A DNA stretch of 58,489 bases from Paenibacillaceae bacterium (GCA_004134985.1 REGQ01000035.1:1-58489), one strand, 5' to 3'; shown: positions 1 through 10,238, counted from the stretch's first letter. The notes: generated from the sequence alone by a model not told the origin. Numbers and translations are program-made.

Positions 1-205
1 TTCATACAGAATTGTTGAAATCATCGCCGATTGATCCATTCTATATGATTTTTCATATAGAATCGTTGAAATCATCGTCGGATGATCCATTTCTATATGA
101 TTTTTCATACAGAATCGTTGAAATCATCGCCGGTTGATCCATTCTGTATGATTTTTCATATAGAATTGTTGAAATCATCGCTGGATGATCATTCTAATGA
201 TTTTC
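1..205. repeat. Tandem array of a 51-bp repeat, four copies
   Basis: Four units begin at about 1, 52, 104 and 155, each starting TTCATAYAGAAT and containing GAAATCATCG. Unit length is 51-52 bp with a few substitutions per copy. Each junction holds a perfect inverted repeat, for example TTCTATATGA at 39-48 pairing with TCATATAGAA at 53-62 around a TTTT loop. The array may extend left beyond the window. A short ORF through it simply follows the repeat and is not a gene. Confidence 0.9.
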
Positions 206-256
206 CATGCAACGATTTCAAGGAATTGCGGCAAAACCGCGTAAAATATGGTATGC

Positions 257-523
257 TTCAAGCGTAAACGGATTCATTGGCCTTTGGGACAGTGACGCAT
301 TCGTTTCGCGAAGAAATAGAAGCCTGGTTGGGCTTAGCCAATACCATCTTATATTTCAAGCGTAAACGGATTCACCAGCCTTTGGGACAGTGATGCGTTC
401 GTTTCGCGAAGAAATAGAAGCCTGGTTGGGCTTGGCCAATACCATCTTATATTTCAAGCGTAAACGGATTCACCGGCCTTTGGGACAGTGACGCGTTCGT
501 TTCGCGAGTAAATAGAAACATTT
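257..523. repeat. Tandem array of a 98-bp repeat, 2.7 copies
   Basis: Units begin at 257, 355 and 453 with TTCAAGCGTAAACGGATTCA and are exactly 98 bp apart. The first two copies are nearly identical. The third is cut short at about 523, where it runs into the leader of the next gene. The unit is unrelated in sequence to the 51-bp repeat just upstream. Nothing coding is seen. Confidence 0.9.
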
Positions 524-544
524 AACAGGGGGGCTAGTCTCATC

Positions 545-1411
545 ATGTCCAATTTCAAAATAAATGTACTGGAAGATACTTATACCATTTACGAGCTGGT
601 GGAGGAGAGCAGCAGCTCTTTTGTTCGTATTTGCCCTGAGCGGGGCGCGATAGCTACGGAGTTGACTTTGAACGGCCAGTCCTTATTTTATCTCGACAGG
701 GATACTTTCCTTAATCCGGATGCCAATATCCGGGGTGGAAATCCGATTTTGTTCCCGATTTGCGGGCAGTTGAACGATACGCAGTATGAATGGAACGGGC
801 AGACGTATACAATGAAAAACCATGGCGTTGCCCGTACCGCCGCTTGGGAAGTCACCGCCACCTCGACAGACGGACAAGCTTCGCTAGAGCTTCGCCTTCG
901 TTCCGACGATACAACACTCGCTTCCTATCCTTTTGAATTTGAATTGGTATTTACGTATGTGCTGCAAGACGGCAAGCTGCGTATTGATCAGCGGTATTGC
1001 AACCGCTCTGATGAAGCGATGCCGGTCTATGCCGGCTTCCATCCGTATTTTAATGCCGACAGCAAGTCACTTGTCTATGCAACCGATGCAACCGATTATT
1101 ACGACTATAATGATGAGAAAGTTAAAGCAATCGAAGGAGCCATCGATTTGAACGGACTCGTTGAATCTGTTGCGCTGCTGGATGCCAAACAACCTTCCAT
1201 CACTTTTCCTGTGTCCGATTCCTGTACGGTAACGATGAACTACAGCGACATTTTTAAATATGTTGTGTTGTGGTCCGTAGAAGGCAAGCCATTTGTCTGC
1301 GTCGAGCCATGGATGGCGAAAACCAATGAGTTAAACAACAAAACAGAACTGCCGATTATTGAAGCTGGACAAGAATTAAACGCCTGGCTTACCATCGCCT
1401 GTGAAACTTAA
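545..1411 (+). CDS. Aldose 1-epimerase family protein
   Basis: A 288-residue protein of the galactose mutarotase-like fold, probably catalysing alpha/beta interconversion of a hexose or hexose phosphate in the cytoplasm. Family motifs are visible: GGNPILFPICG near residue 64, NHGVAR near 92, GFHPYFN near 164 (histidines expected in the active site) and a late CVEPW segment with the expected acidic residue. No signal peptide is present. A G-rich ribosome binding site (about 527-534) precedes the ATG. It lies just after a 98-bp repeat array and before a small membrane-protein gene. The substrate cannot be told from sequence; glucose-6-phosphate epimerase-like proteins share this size. Confidence 0.85.
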   Translation: MSNFKINVLEDTYTIYELVEESSSSFVRICPERGAIATELTLNGQSLFYLDRDTFLNPDANIRGGNPILFPICGQLNDTQYEWNGQTYTMKNHGVARTAAWEVTATSTDGQASLELRLRSDDTTLASYPFEFELVFTYVLQDGKLRIDQRYCNRSDEAMPVYAGFHPYFNADSKSLVYATDATDYYDYNDEKVKAIEGAIDLNGLVESVALLDAKQPSITFPVSDSCTVTMNYSDIFKYVVLWSVEGKPFVCVEPWMAKTNELNNKTELPIIEAGQELNAWLTIACET

Positions 1412-1439
1412 ATCAATCTGACATAAGGGGTGTCAACCA

Positions 1440-1631
1440 ATGCGTAAGTATAACTTTATCCGTCCGATACTGATTCTTGTGACCGCCTTCCTTGTCAATA
1501 ACCTGGCTGCGAACCTTAGCATACTGTTAGGCGCTTCTCCAGAAGCAGCCAGCAATATCGGGTTTATCGCCATGCTGGCTGTAACCTTTATTTTGTTCAT
1601 TCGAATGACCAAGCAGCGTCATCGCAAATAA
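1440..1631 (+). CDS. Small two-helix membrane protein, unknown function
   Basis: A 63-residue protein with two predicted membrane helices (about residues 8-28 and 40-56) and a basic tail ending KQRHRK, so the C-terminus probably faces the cytoplasm. AAGGGGTG sits at good distance before the ATG, and the gene begins 28 bp after the epimerase gene, which suggests co-transcription. I do not recognise a family. Confidence 0.6.
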   Translation: MRKYNFIRPILILVTAFLVNNLAANLSILLGASPEAASNIGFIAMLAVTFILFIRMTKQRHRK

Positions 1632-1705
1632 CCTTATCAGAAGAAGCTTTGCAGCCTGTTTTTTGCTCTCTTTATATGTAATCTTGGTATTCCGGGGCCG
1701 GGCTG

Positions 1706-1734
1706 TTTCACCACTGAGATCGTCATGATATAAT
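1706..1734 (+). promoter_or_regulatory. Sigma-A type promoter of the isomerase gene
   Basis: A perfect TATAAT at 1729-1734 carries an extended TG two bases upstream. A weak -35 (TTTCAC, 1706-1711) lies 17 bp before it. The -10 is about 23 bp upstream of the start codon at 1758. Confidence 0.6.
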
Positions 1735-1757
1735 GAAGAAAAACAGGAGGTATTAAT

Positions 1758-2726
1758 ATGAAACTTGGTGTGTTCTCTGTACTTTTTGCTCAAAAATCAC
1801 TTGAGGAAACTCTCGATTATATTGCTGCGCAAGGACTGGATGCAATTGAAATTGGAACGGGCGGTTACCCTGGCAACTCCCATTGCGATCCGGATGAACT
1901 GCTGGCCGATGAAAATAAACTGAAAGCATTTAAAGAAGCTGTGGAATCACGCGGTCTGATCATCAGTGCGCTTAGCTGCCACGGCAACCCGCTTCACCCG
2001 CAAAAGGCCATTTCGGAAAAAGATGATGCGTCGATTCGCAGTACGATCAAACTCGCCGGCAAGCTTGGCGTTTCTGTCGTAAATACATTCTCCGGCTGTC
2101 CTGGCGACCATGAGGATGCCAAATATCCAAACTGGCCTGTCGCGCCTTGGCCAAATGACTTCCAAGAAATTTTGGACTGGCAGTGGGAAAACAAAGTTAT
2201 CCCTTACTGGACAGAAATCGCCAAACTGGCGGATGAAAACAATGTAAAAATCGGCCTCGAGCTGCATGGCGGATTTTCGGTTCATACACCAGCTACACTG
2301 CTCCGTCTGCGTGAAGCGGCTGGGGATGCAATCGGTGCTAACCTTGATCCTAGCCACATGTGGTGGCAGGGAATTGATCCGGTACAGGCCGTTCAAATTT
2401 TGGGACGTGCCAATGCGATCCACCATTTCCATGCAAAAGACACATCTATCGATCCTGTCAATGTTCATCGCCATGGCGTTACTGACATGCAATCCTACAC
2501 GCTGATGCTGGATCGGGCATGGCAGTTCCGCACAGTCGGCTTCGGCCATGATTTGAAAACATGGGCTGACATTTTGAGCGCGCTGCGCCTTGTTGGCTAT
2601 GATTATGTTGTCAGCATTGAGCATGAGGATGGCTTGATGTCCATTGAAGAAGGCTTCACAAAAGCTGTCGCCAATTTGAAACAGGTCATGATTCGCGAAC
2701 CACTCGGCGAAATGTGGTGGGTATAA
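1758..2726 (+). CDS. Sugar phosphate isomerase/epimerase (TIM barrel, IolE/AP-endonuclease-2 family)
   Basis: A 322-residue cytoplasmic TIM-barrel protein. The N-terminus MKLGVFSVLFAQKSLEETLD and EIGTGGYPG are typical, and metal-binding positions are visible in ELHGG (about 170), DPSHMWW (about 198), HFHAKD (about 223) and SIEHED (about 289). Such proteins isomerise or epimerise sugars, inositol derivatives or related polyols using a divalent metal. AGGAGG with seven-base spacing sets the ATG. The gene has its own promoter and is closed by a strong terminator at 2751-2777, so it is monocistronic. The exact substrate is unknown; the upstream epimerase hints at sugar metabolism. Confidence 0.85.
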   Translation: MKLGVFSVLFAQKSLEETLDYIAAQGLDAIEIGTGGYPGNSHCDPDELLADENKLKAFKEAVESRGLIISALSCHGNPLHPQKAISEKDDASIRSTIKLAGKLGVSVVNTFSGCPGDHEDAKYPNWPVAPWPNDFQEILDWQWENKVIPYWTEIAKLADENNVKIGLELHGGFSVHTPATLLRLREAAGDAIGANLDPSHMWWQGIDPVQAVQILGRANAIHHFHAKDTSIDPVNVHRHGVTDMQSYTLMLDRAWQFRTVGFGHDLKTWADILSALRLVGYDYVVSIEHEDGLMSIEEGFTKAVANLKQVMIREPLGEMWWV

Positions 2727-2750
2727 GCATCGCATAGCAATGATCGAATG

Positions 2751-2777
2751 AAAGGGAGGCTTGCGCCTCCCTTTTTT
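2751..2777 (+). terminator. Rho-independent terminator after the isomerase gene
   Basis: A perfect 10-bp stem, AAAGGGAGGC (2751-2760) with GCCTCCCTTT (2765-2774), has a 4-base loop and is followed by more T residues. Confidence 0.9.
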
Positions 2778-2872
2778 GATGCCGATTCTGATCCGCATAC
2801 GGATTCACTGCGGCAGTATTGGCTGCGGATACTGCGGACGTACCGGCGTGGGCCATATAGTGCTCAAAAGTG

Positions 2873-2915
2873 AAAAAAGGCATCTTCCGAGTTGAACTCA
2901 GAAGATGCCTTTTTT
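2873..2915 (-). terminator. Terminator of the small membrane-protein gene
   Basis: A long hairpin with arms AAAAAAGGCATCTT (2873-2886) and the complementary 2902-2915, plus an inner palindrome GAGTTGAACTC. T-runs occur on both strands, so it may stop transcription from either side. It lies 6 bp past the stop of the minus-strand gene. Confidence 0.85.
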
Positions 2916-2921
2916 GGGCTG

Positions 2922-3134
2922 TTAGCTAAACCAGATTTTAACAATCATAATATAGTCAATTGCCAAAAACAGAACCAGTGAAACACCTGCAAATCCGATC
3001 GCGAAATAGTTTTTACGGGGGCGAACCATCAGCAACCGTACCAGCCCGATAAAAATAAGAACTGTAAACACTAACATGAAAATGTCAAATCCATTGAATG
3101 TGCCAATCGCTGCTGCTTCCTCTGCCAAAAACAT
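2922..3134 (-). CDS. Small two-helix membrane protein (DUF2759-like)
   Basis: A 70-residue protein with two hydrophobic segments (about residues 17-36 and 45-66) separated by the basic loop MVRPRKN, which should be cytoplasmic. Size and layout resemble short DUF2759 proteins of Bacillales, but I recognise this only loosely. AAAGGAGG precedes the ATG at 3134, and the terminator at 2873-2915 makes it a single-gene unit. Function unknown. Confidence 0.65.
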   Translation of the reverse strand: MFLAEEAAAIGTFNGFDIFMLVFTVLIFIGLVRLLMVRPRKNYFAIGFAGVSLVLFLAIDYIMIVKIWFS

Positions 3135-3383
3135 AAGGGCCCTCCTTTTATCTACACAGTCAACCTATTTTATTCTATGTTAGCCTGTAGCGGCGTTCGA
3201 TGCAAGTGCATAACGGGAAGTGTAACAAGTTTGTCACGTTTTTAACTTGACGCACACAGCTTCCCATCCAAAAGGCGGAGGGGAAGCACCGTTGTGCAAT
3301 TCATCACACTTGCTAAACAATTGAACAAACGAGACTGCCCCGTAGCTATAAAATACCCTGCCCTTCCAGCATTTATACCGCGT

Positions 3384-6269
3384 TTATTGCTCCAAAGCCG
3401 CCGCTACGCCATCCCGGGCGAGACGCTGCTCCTCCGTACGTTTGCGATCCCGCTCCAGAATCGGCTGCAAGTATCGGCCAGTATAGGATTTGTCCGCGCG
3501 AATGACCTGTTCGGGAGTGCCCGTTGCAATAATCGTACCCCCGCCGCTGCCTCCCTCCGGACCCAAATCAATCAGATAATCCGCTGTTTTGATAACATCC
3601 AGATTATGCTCAATGACCAGTACCGTTTCTCCGGCATCAACTAGACGGTGCAATACCACCAATAGACGGTCAATATCATCCACATGCAGACCCGTTGTCG
3701 GCTCGTCCAGTATATAGAGCGTCTTGCCCGTACTCCGGCGATAAAGCTCGGAGGCCAGCTTGACGCGCTGGGCTTCGCCGCCGGACAGCGTTGTGGCCGG
3801 TTGTCCAAGTTTCATATAGCCAAGCCCGACATCAAGCAGTGTCTGCAGCTTGCGATGAATACGCGGGATGTTTTTGAAAAACTCCACCCCGTCCTCAATC
3901 GTCATCTCCAGCACTTCGGCAATCGTTTGTCCCCGGTATTTCACTTCCAGTGTTTCACGGTTATACCGTCTCCCTTTGCAAATTTCGCACGGTACATAAA
4001 CATCAGGCAGGAAGTGCATTTCGATTTTGATAATGCCGTCCCCGCGGCATGCTTCACAACGACCGCCCTTCACATTGAAGCTGAAGCGTCCCTTTTTGTA
4101 GCCGCGAACTTTCGATTCATTGGTCGAAGCATACACGTCACGAATGTCATCGAACACGCCGGTATAAGTCGCCGGATTCGAACGCGGTGTCCGGCCAATT
4201 GGCGATTGGTCGATATCCACAACTTTCTCCAAATGCTCCAGACCACGCATTTCCTTATACGCGCCTGGACGAGTTTTGGCTTTGTTCAAATCACGAGCCA
4301 GCGTCTTGTACAGCACTTCGTTCACCAGCGTTGATTTGCCTGATCCGGATACGCCGGTTACAGCAGTGAAAACGCCAATGGGAATTTTTGCGTTGACACT
4401 TCGCAAGTTATTTTCCTTCGCCCCGCGAATTTCCAGCCATTTGCCATTTGTTGCCCGTCGCTTCTCAGGCACCGGAATAAACTTGCGCCCGCTCAAATAT
4501 TGTCCTGTCAAAGAACCTGGGTTGTCCATAACTTCCTGCGGCGTTCCTTCGGCAATCACTTGACCGCCGTGGATGCCCGCTCCCGGACCAATATCGATAA
4601 TATAGTCTGCAGCCAGCATCGTGTCTTCATCATGCTCTACTACAATGAGCGTATTGCCGAGGTCACGCATATGTTCCAATGTCTTGATCAATCTGTCATT
4701 GTCGCGCTGATGCAAGCCGATGCTCGGCTCATCCAAAATATAAAGTACCCCCATCAAGCTGGAGCCGATCTGCGTCGCCAGACGAATCCGCTGCGCCTCT
4801 CCTCCCGACAAGGTACCCGCTGCCCTGCTTAAGGACAAATAGGCAAGCCCGACATTAACGAGAAAGCCGAGTCGGCTATCGATTTCTTTGAGAATCAAAT
4901 GAGCAATCGTCTGTTCTTTTTCACTCAGCTCCAGCGATGCAAAAAACTCCGATGCATTGCCGATCGAAAGCGAAGTCACATGAGAGATATTCTGACTGCC
5001 AATCGTAACCGCCAGAATTTCAGGACGCAGACGTGCGCCTTTGCAGCTTTCGCATGGCTTGGCGCTCATATAGCCCTCAATATGTTCCCTGATGCCGTCA
5101 GAGCCGGTATCGCGATAGCGACGCTCCAGATTATTGACAATCCCTTCAAAGTGCACATAGGCTTCCTTGGATTGTCCGAAATCATTCTCATATCGAAACT
5201 TGACGCGTTCCGCACCGGTTCCGTACAACAGTTTTTTCAGGTGCTCTGCAGACAGTTCGCTGACGGGCACATTTTTAGGAATATCATAATGCTTGCACAC
5301 CGCGTTCAGAAATTGCGGGTAATAGTTGGAGGTGCTGCCCGCCCACGCTTCAAATGCCCCTTGATCAATCGACTTGCTGCCGTCTGGAACGAGCAGATCG
5401 GGGTCGACAATCATTTTGACGCCGAGCCCGTCACAATCCGGGCATGCGCCATAAGGGCTGTTGAAGGAAAACATGCGCGGCGCCAATTCATCCACACTAA
5501 AACCGCACTCCGGACAAGCGAGCTTGGAACTGAACAACAGCTCCTCTTTATCCAGCACATCAACCAGTACCTGCCCATCAGTTAACTTCAGCGCCAGCTC
5601 CAATGAATCGGCCAGCCGCGAGTGAACATCTTCCTTAACGACAATCCGGTCAACGACAACTTCAATCGTGTGCTTTTTGTTTTTCTCCAGCTCGATTTTT
5701 TCGCTCAGGTCGCGCAGTTCCCCGTTAACCCGTACACGGACAAACCCCTGCTTCTGGATATCGGCCAGCAGCTTGGTATGCTCGCCCTTGCGACCGTTAA
5801 TGAGCGGCGCAAGAATTTGCAGTCTGGTTCGCTCCGGATACTCCATAATCCGATCAACCATCTGCTCGACTGTCTGCGACGAGATTTCAATGCCGTGCTG
5901 CGGACAGTGAGGTTTACCGATGCGCGCATATAACAGCCGCAAGTAGTCGTAGATTTCCGTAACCGTCCCGACTGTTGAGCGGGGATTCCGGCTCGTCGTT
6001 TTCTGGTCGATGGAAATCGCCGGGGACAACCCGTCAATGGAATCCACATCCGGCTTCTCCATCTGGCCAAGAAATTGTCTTGCATACGCAGACAACGACT
6101 CGACATAGCGACGCTGTCCCTCCGCATAGATCGTATCGAACGCAAGCGAAGACTTGCCCGAGCCGCTCAAACCAGTAAGCACAACAAACTTGTCCCTGGG
6201 GATGGTCACATCAATATTTTTTAAATTATGCGCTCGCGCGCCTTTGATAACAATATGTTCATGAGCCAA
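3384..6269 (-). CDS. uvrA: Excinuclease ABC subunit A
   Basis: The 961-residue DNA damage sensor of nucleotide excision repair, which loads UvrB on lesions. Two ABC ATPase modules are clear: Walker [13 protein letters not shown] near residue 33 and [12 protein letters not shown] near 645, each with LSGGEAQR signatures and DEP Walker B motifs. Zinc-type Cys pairs occur in [23 protein letters not shown] and CEICKGRR. The start is TTG (6269), chosen because GGGAGGG lies about 8 bp upstream and the protein then begins with the standard [18 protein letters not shown]. It follows uvrB by 69 bp in the same direction and probably shares its SOS promoter. Confidence 0.97.
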   Translation of the reverse strand: MAHEHIVIKGARAHNLKNIDVTIPRDKFVVLTGLSGSGKSSLAFDTIYAEGQRRYVESLSAYARQFLGQMEKPDVDSIDGLSPAISIDQKTTSRNPRSTVGTVTEIYDYLRLLYARIGKPHCPQHGIEISSQTVEQMVDRIMEYPERTRLQILAPLINGRKGEHTKLLADIQKQGFVRVRVNGELRDLSEKIELEKNKKHTIEVVVDRIVVKEDVHSRLADSLELALKLTDGQVLVDVLDKEELLFSSKLACPECGFSVDELAPRMFSFNSPYGACPDCDGLGVKMIVDPDLLVPDGSKSIDQGAFEAWAGSTSNYYPQFLNAVCKHYDIPKNVPVSELSAEHLKKLLYGTGAERVKFRYENDFGQSKEAYVHFEGIVNNLERRYRDTGSDGIREHIEGYMSAKPCESCKGARLRPEILAVTIGSQNISHVTSLSIGNASEFFASLELSEKEQTIAHLILKEIDSRLGFLVNVGLAYLSLSRAAGTLSGGEAQRIRLATQIGSSLMGVLYILDEPSIGLHQRDNDRLIKTLEHMRDLGNTLIVVEHDEDTMLAADYIIDIGPGAGIHGGQVIAEGTPQEVMDNPGSLTGQYLSGRKFIPVPEKRRATNGKWLEIRGAKENNLRSVNAKIPIGVFTAVTGVSGSGKSTLVNEVLYKTLARDLNKAKTRPGAYKEMRGLEHLEKVVDIDQSPIGRTPRSNPATYTGVFDDIRDVYASTNESKVRGYKKGRFSFNVKGGRCEACRGDGIIKIEMHFLPDVYVPCEICKGRRYNRETLEVKYRGQTIAEVLEMTIEDGVEFFKNIPRIHRKLQTLLDVGLGYMKLGQPATTLSGGEAQRVKLASELYRRSTGKTLYILDEPTTGLHVDDIDRLLVVLHRLVDAGETVLVIEHNLDVIKTADYLIDLGPEGGSGGGTIIATGTPEQVIRADKSYTGRYLQPILERDRKRTEEQRLARDGVAAALEQ

Positions 6270-6338
6270 ACCTAATTCCCTCCCTGTTCCTGTTCCGAAT
6301 GCCGGTCAGCTGACTATTGATGGTTGCCACTGGCGGAC

Positions 6339-8321
6339 TCAATCCTCCGCCTTCAGTTCCAGCAGCGCATCCCGCAGCTCAGCCGCTCTTTCAAACTGCA
6401 AGTTTTTGGCTGCGTCCTTCATATCCGCTTCCAATCGGGCGATCACTTTCTGACGTTCCTTCTTCGACAATTTGCCAAGTTCCCCGCCGGTCAAATAATC
6501 CGCCTTTTGCTCGGCGACTTTGGTCGCTTCAATCACGCTATGAATTCTTTTGCGTATTGTCTGAGGGGTAATGCCATGCTCTTCGTTATGCGCGAGTTGG
6601 ATCGTGCGGCGCCGCTGTGTTTCCTGCATGGCGCGATCCATCGAATCGGTCACCTTGTCTCCGTACATAATAACGCGCCCTTCACTGTTGCGGGCAGCAC
6701 GGCCAATCGTCTGGATGAGCGAACGCTCCGACCTCAGGAAGCCTTCCTTGTCCGCATCCAAAATCGCAACCAAGGTAACTTCCGGCAGATCCAGTCCTTC
6801 CCTCAGCAAGTTGATGCCGATGAGAACGTGGAATGTCCCCATCCTCAAATCGCGCAAAATCGCCATCCGCTCCAGCGTCTTGATGTCAGAGTGAAGGTAG
6901 CGCACCTTGATGCCCACTTCCTTCAAATAGTCGGTCAGATCTTCCGACATTTTCTTGGTCAACGTCGTAACGAGCACCCGTTCATCCTTCGCAATCCGGT
7001 CTCTGATCTCGCCAAGCAGATCATCGATCTGGCCTTTGGTTGGCCGCAGCTCGATGACAGGATCGACGAGCCCGGTAGGACGGATGATTTGCTGGACCAT
7101 CTCCGGAGTGTACTCCAGTTCGTAAGGACCGGGTGTTGCCGAAACATAGATCGTCTGGGTCACTTTGGACTCAAACTCTTCAAATCGCAGCGGACGGTTG
7201 TCCATTGCCGAAGGCAGCCTAAAGCCGTGATTAACCAGCACTTCCTTGCGCGCCCTGTCCCCGTTGTACATCGCGCGAATTTGCGGCAGGGTGACATGCG
7301 ACTCGTCAATGACCACCAGCATGTCATCCGGGAAGTAATCCATCAGCGTATAAGGCGTCGCCCCGCGCTCACGGAATGTAAGCGGTCCGGAGTAGTTTTC
7401 AATGCCGGAGCAGAAGCCCATCTCCTGCATCATTTCGATGTCATAGCGGGTGCGCTGCTCAAGCCGCTGCGCCTCCAGCAGCTTGTTATCTGCGCGCAGT
7501 TCGGCAAGCCGTTCCTCCAGCTCCTGCTCAATATCGACGAGCGCACGCTTCATTGTTTCTTCTTGCGTCACAAAGTGAGATGCCGGGAAGATCGCAACAT
7601 GGTCGCGCGTACCGACAACTTCGCCGGTCAATACATCTATTTCCGTAATCCGTTCAATCTCGTCGCCGAACATTTCAACGCGCATCGCCCGCTCATTGTT
7701 GGCTACGGGAAAAATCTCAATGACATCGCCGCGCACACGAAATGTCCCCCGCACAAAATTGAGATCATTGCGTTTGTACTGGATGTCTACAAGCTTATGC
7801 AAAATCTCGTTGCGCGACTTCTCCATGCCCACCCGCAGCGACAGCACCAAACTTCCATACTCGAGCGGCGATCCAAGGCCGTAAATGCAGGAAACACTCG
7901 CTACGATGATGACATCGCGCCGCTCAAACAACGAACTCGTGGCCGAGTGACGGAGCTTGTCAATTTCATCATTAATGCTCGAATCCTTCTCAATGTAAGT
8001 ATCTGACGATGGAATGTAGGCCTCAGGCTGATAGTAATCATAGTAACTGACAAAATAAGCTACTGAGTTATTGGGGAAAAACTCCTTGAACTCGCTGCAT
8101 AGCTGGGCAGCCAGCGTTTTATTGTGGGCAATGACCAACGTAGGCCGCTGCAGTTGTGCAATCGTGTTGGCAATCGTGTAGGTCTTCCCTGTACCCGTCG
8201 CGCCCAGCAATGTCTGATGCTTCTTCCCTTGAAGTGTCCCTGCTACCAGTTGGCGAATCGCCTCCGGCTGATCGCCCTGAGGTGAGTATTCAGACTGCAG
8301 CTCGAACAATTTTGTCGCCAT
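6339..8321 (-). CDS. uvrB: Excinuclease ABC subunit B
   Basis: A 660-residue helicase-like protein that verifies damage and recruits UvrC. Visible are Walker A GATGTGKT near residue 40, the beta-hairpin region [12 protein letters not shown] near 100, DESH, helicase motif GRAARN near 540, and the C-terminal UVR domain. A start 42 bp further upstream is open, but the ATG at 8321 has a GGATGGG ribosome binding site and gives the standard [18 protein letters not shown] start. It is the first gene of uvrB-uvrA. A sigma-A promoter at 8451-8479 with a LexA-like box at 8432-8445 predicts DNA-damage induction. Confidence 0.97.
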   Translation of the reverse strand: MATKLFELQSEYSPQGDQPEAIRQLVAGTLQGKKHQTLLGATGTGKTYTIANTIAQLQRPTLVIAHNKTLAAQLCSEFKEFFPNNSVAYFVSYYDYYQPEAYIPSSDTYIEKDSSINDEIDKLRHSATSSLFERRDVIIVASVSCIYGLGSPLEYGSLVLSLRVGMEKSRNEILHKLVDIQYKRNDLNFVRGTFRVRGDVIEIFPVANNERAMRVEMFGDEIERITEIDVLTGEVVGTRDHVAIFPASHFVTQEETMKRALVDIEQELEERLAELRADNKLLEAQRLEQRTRYDIEMMQEMGFCSGIENYSGPLTFRERGATPYTLMDYFPDDMLVVIDESHVTLPQIRAMYNGDRARKEVLVNHGFRLPSAMDNRPLRFEEFESKVTQTIYVSATPGPYELEYTPEMVQQIIRPTGLVDPVIELRPTKGQIDDLLGEIRDRIAKDERVLVTTLTKKMSEDLTDYLKEVGIKVRYLHSDIKTLERMAILRDLRMGTFHVLIGINLLREGLDLPEVTLVAILDADKEGFLRSERSLIQTIGRAARNSEGRVIMYGDKVTDSMDRAMQETQRRRTIQLAHNEEHGITPQTIRKRIHSVIEATKVAEQKADYLTGGELGKLSKKERQKVIARLEADMKDAAKNLQFERAAELRDALLELKAED

Positions 8322-8431
8322 GAGCAACCCATCCCTTCCCTTGTGTGGCATCAAGCAAAACATATTTATGAATAAAGGCCTATCAATTTTATACCCACTT
8401 TACCCGATAAAATAGACAGGACGTGTTGATA

Positions 8432-8445
8432 AGAATATGTGTTCC
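8432..8445. promoter_or_regulatory. LexA (DinR) operator candidate before uvrB
   Basis: The 14 bases AGAATATGTGTTCC match the Bacillus SOS box CGAACRNRYGTTYC (quoted from memory) at 12 of 14 positions. The site lies 6 bp downstream of the uvrB -10 element, over the expected transcription start, which is a repressing position. Confidence 0.65.
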
Positions 8446-8450
8446 CGTAC

Positions 8451-8479
8451 ATTATACTGTTTTCAAGAACATGTTGCAA
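8451..8479 (-). promoter_or_regulatory. Sigma-A promoter of uvrBA
   Basis: On the minus strand TTGCAA (8474-8479) and TATAAT (8451-8456) are separated by exactly 17 bp. The leader to the uvrB ATG would be about 120 nt. Confidence 0.75.
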
Positions 8480-8578
8480 TCGGGGATTGTTGGGTTTTTA
8501 TTCTCCGCCTAAACAGATTTAACGTGCTTAACTGACCACGTTTTTATTTTAAGAAAAGACGGAGTGTGAAAGCGGAAG

Positions 8579-9367
8579 ATGGATTTAACAACGGTTATAG
8601 GTATTATCGCGGGGTTGATCGCCCTGATCGGCGGCTATTTGCTTGATGGGGGACATCTTGAAGGGTTATTTGAGGTAACATCACTGCTTATCGTTTTTGG
8701 TGGTACGGCGGCGGCTGTCGTCATAAGCTTTCCTTTAAAAAAACTTAAAACCGTGCCGACAGCTTTGAAATATGCCTTTACGAGCGATCAAGATGATCCA
8801 GACAAATTAATAGCAGAAATCTCTGCGATGGCTACGACCGCGCGGCGGGAAGGCGTGCTTGCGCTTGAGAATGTGGCCAATCAGCATAACAATGCCTATT
8901 TGCGCTCTGGCCTGATGATGGTTGTCGACGGCACGGATCCCGAGCTGACCAAACAAATTTTGGAACTGGAAATTGACGCTGTTGAGCGAATGCATGAGGA
9001 TCAGGCCAAAATTTTCGAGGCTGCCGGCAGCTATGCCCCTACGATGGGTATTATCGGTACGGTTATGGGCCTTGTCCACGTGCTTAGCAACCTGTCCGAT
9101 CCCGGAGCGCTTGGTCCGTCTATTGCCGTGGCTTTTACCGCCACGCTATACGGTGTCGTAAGCGCCAATCTGCTTTATTTGCCGATTGCCTCCAAAATTA
9201 AAGCCCGCTGCAATGAGCGCATTCGTCTGATGGAGATGATGCTGGAGGGCATTCTGTCCGTTCAGGCAGGTGAAAACCCGACATTAATTCAGAAGAAACT
9301 GCAATCCTTTATGTTCGTAGGCAAGCCTGGAGGCGAAAGGGTGAGCAACGATGCGGCGCAGACGTAG
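8579..9367 (+). CDS. motA: Flagellar motor stator protein MotA
   Basis: A 262-residue inner-membrane protein that, with MotB, forms the ion channel turning the flagellar rotor. It starts MDLTTVIGIIAGLIALIGGY and has four membrane helices: two near residues 5-50, and two near 150-205 around APTMGIIGTVMGLVHVL, with the large charged cytoplasmic loop between. Length matches the Bacillus family. It overlaps motB by 17 bp, so the two are translationally coupled. The ribosome binding site is weak (GGAG 15-20 bp upstream). No flagellar genes lie nearby, as is usual for motAB in Bacillales. Confidence 0.93.
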   Translation: MDLTTVIGIIAGLIALIGGYLLDGGHLEGLFEVTSLLIVFGGTAAAVVISFPLKKLKTVPTALKYAFTSDQDDPDKLIAEISAMATTARREGVLALENVANQHNNAYLRSGLMMVVDGTDPELTKQILELEIDAVERMHEDQAKIFEAAGSYAPTMGIIGTVMGLVHVLSNLSDPGALGPSIAVAFTATLYGVVSANLLYLPIASKIKARCNERIRLMEMMLEGILSVQAGENPTLIQKKLQSFMFVGKPGGERVSNDAAQT

Positions 9368-10145
9368 ACGTGAGAGCGTGCCCCCCAATCACGAGCGATG
9401 GCTGATCACCTACGCGGATCTGATTACACTGCTGATGATTTTTTTCGTCATTCTTTATGCCATGAGCCAGCTAGACATTAAAAAGTACGAAGCGTTCGCC
9501 CAGTCCATGCAGTTTGAATACCGCAAGTCGGATTCCATGATCGAGCAAGGTTCCGGCATGCTTGGCGCGCTTGATCGCTCCAAGTTTCCTGAGCAAGGGG
9601 AGCTGGGGGCGGACACCAGCGTTCCAGTATTGGACAGCGAAAGCAATAAGCAGACGCTGGAGGAGGCGCTGCAGCGCGCCAGAGAAAAGGAACTGCAGGA
9701 TCTGCTCTCGATCATCCAGGCCTACGTAGTTGAAAATCATTTGGAAGATCAAATTTTTGTATCGGATACCCCAAAAGGAATTGCGATCCGATTAAGCGAT
9801 ATTTTTCTGTTTGATCTGGGCAAGGCCGATCTGAAGCCGGAATCCCGGCCTGTGCTGGACAAGCTGGCCAGCCTGTTCACGCAGCTTGATACGCTGATTA
9901 GCATTGAAGGGCATACAGATAACCTGCCAATTCAGGCCGGCGGTGCCTTTCAGGATAATTGGGGGTTATCGGCAGCCCGTTCGCTGTCCGTGCTTCGTTA
10001 TTTTATTGACACGGCGGAACTCCCGCCCGATATTTTTGAAATTGCGGGATACGGCGATACCCGTCCGGTCGCAGATAACGACTCCAATGCCAATCGTCAG
10101 AAAAACCGCCGCGTCGAAATTACCGTGCTGCGCAGCGAGAAGTAG
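9351..10145 (+). CDS. motB: Flagellar motor stator protein MotB
   Basis: A 264-residue stator partner. A basic N-terminus (six arginines), then one membrane helix containing YADLITLLMIFFVILYAMSQ, whose Asp23 is the expected ion-carrying residue. A linker follows, then a C-terminal OmpA-like peptidoglycan-binding domain with IEGHTDNLPI and NWGLSAARS. Size and order fit MotB rather than PomB/MotS, but ion choice cannot be read reliably. The ATG lies inside the end of motA. A terminator at 10175-10238 closes the operon. Confidence 0.94.
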   Translation: MRRRRRRESVPPNHERWLITYADLITLLMIFFVILYAMSQLDIKKYEAFAQSMQFEYRKSDSMIEQGSGMLGALDRSKFPEQGELGADTSVPVLDSESNKQTLEEALQRAREKELQDLLSIIQAYVVENHLEDQIFVSDTPKGIAIRLSDIFLFDLGKADLKPESRPVLDKLASLFTQLDTLISIEGHTDNLPIQAGGAFQDNWGLSAARSLSVLRYFIDTAELPPDIFEIAGYGDTRPVADNDSNANRQKNRRVEITVLRSEK

Positions 10146-10174
10146 CTCTTCAATTATTGCCTCATATTTGCAGG

Positions 10175-10238
10175 AAAAAAAGGCATTTGGCGCATTTAGC
10201 GGACCTGCTGTCCGCAAAACCGTCAAATGCCTTTTTTT
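10175..10238 (+). terminator. Terminator after motB
   Basis: Arms at 10175-10189 and 10224-10238 (AAAAAAAGGCATTTG and its complement) enclose a second hairpin GCGGAC/GTCCGC at 10199-10215. A T-run ends the structure. Confidence 0.85.

Noticed and set aside
82-267. A 61-codon ORF
   Set aside because: It is produced by the 51-bp tandem repeat; the peptide itself just repeats.
1-523. A CRISPR array
   Set aside because: Units repeat over their whole length with no unique spacers, and no cas genes are present.
1947-2798. A 283-codon ORF on the minus strand
   Set aside because: It is antisense to the isomerase gene, whose family, promoter and ribosome binding site are clear.
3684-5585. Several ORFs of 100-230 codons on the plus strand
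   Set aside because: All are antisense shadows of uvrA.
6324-8006. A 560-codon ORF on the plus strand
   Set aside because: It lies fully antisense to uvrB, has no family pattern or ribosome binding site, and comes from the codon bias of the real gene.
8457-8578. A sigma-D promoter for motA
   Set aside because: I looked for TAAA and GCCGATAA with proper spacing and found only partial matches.
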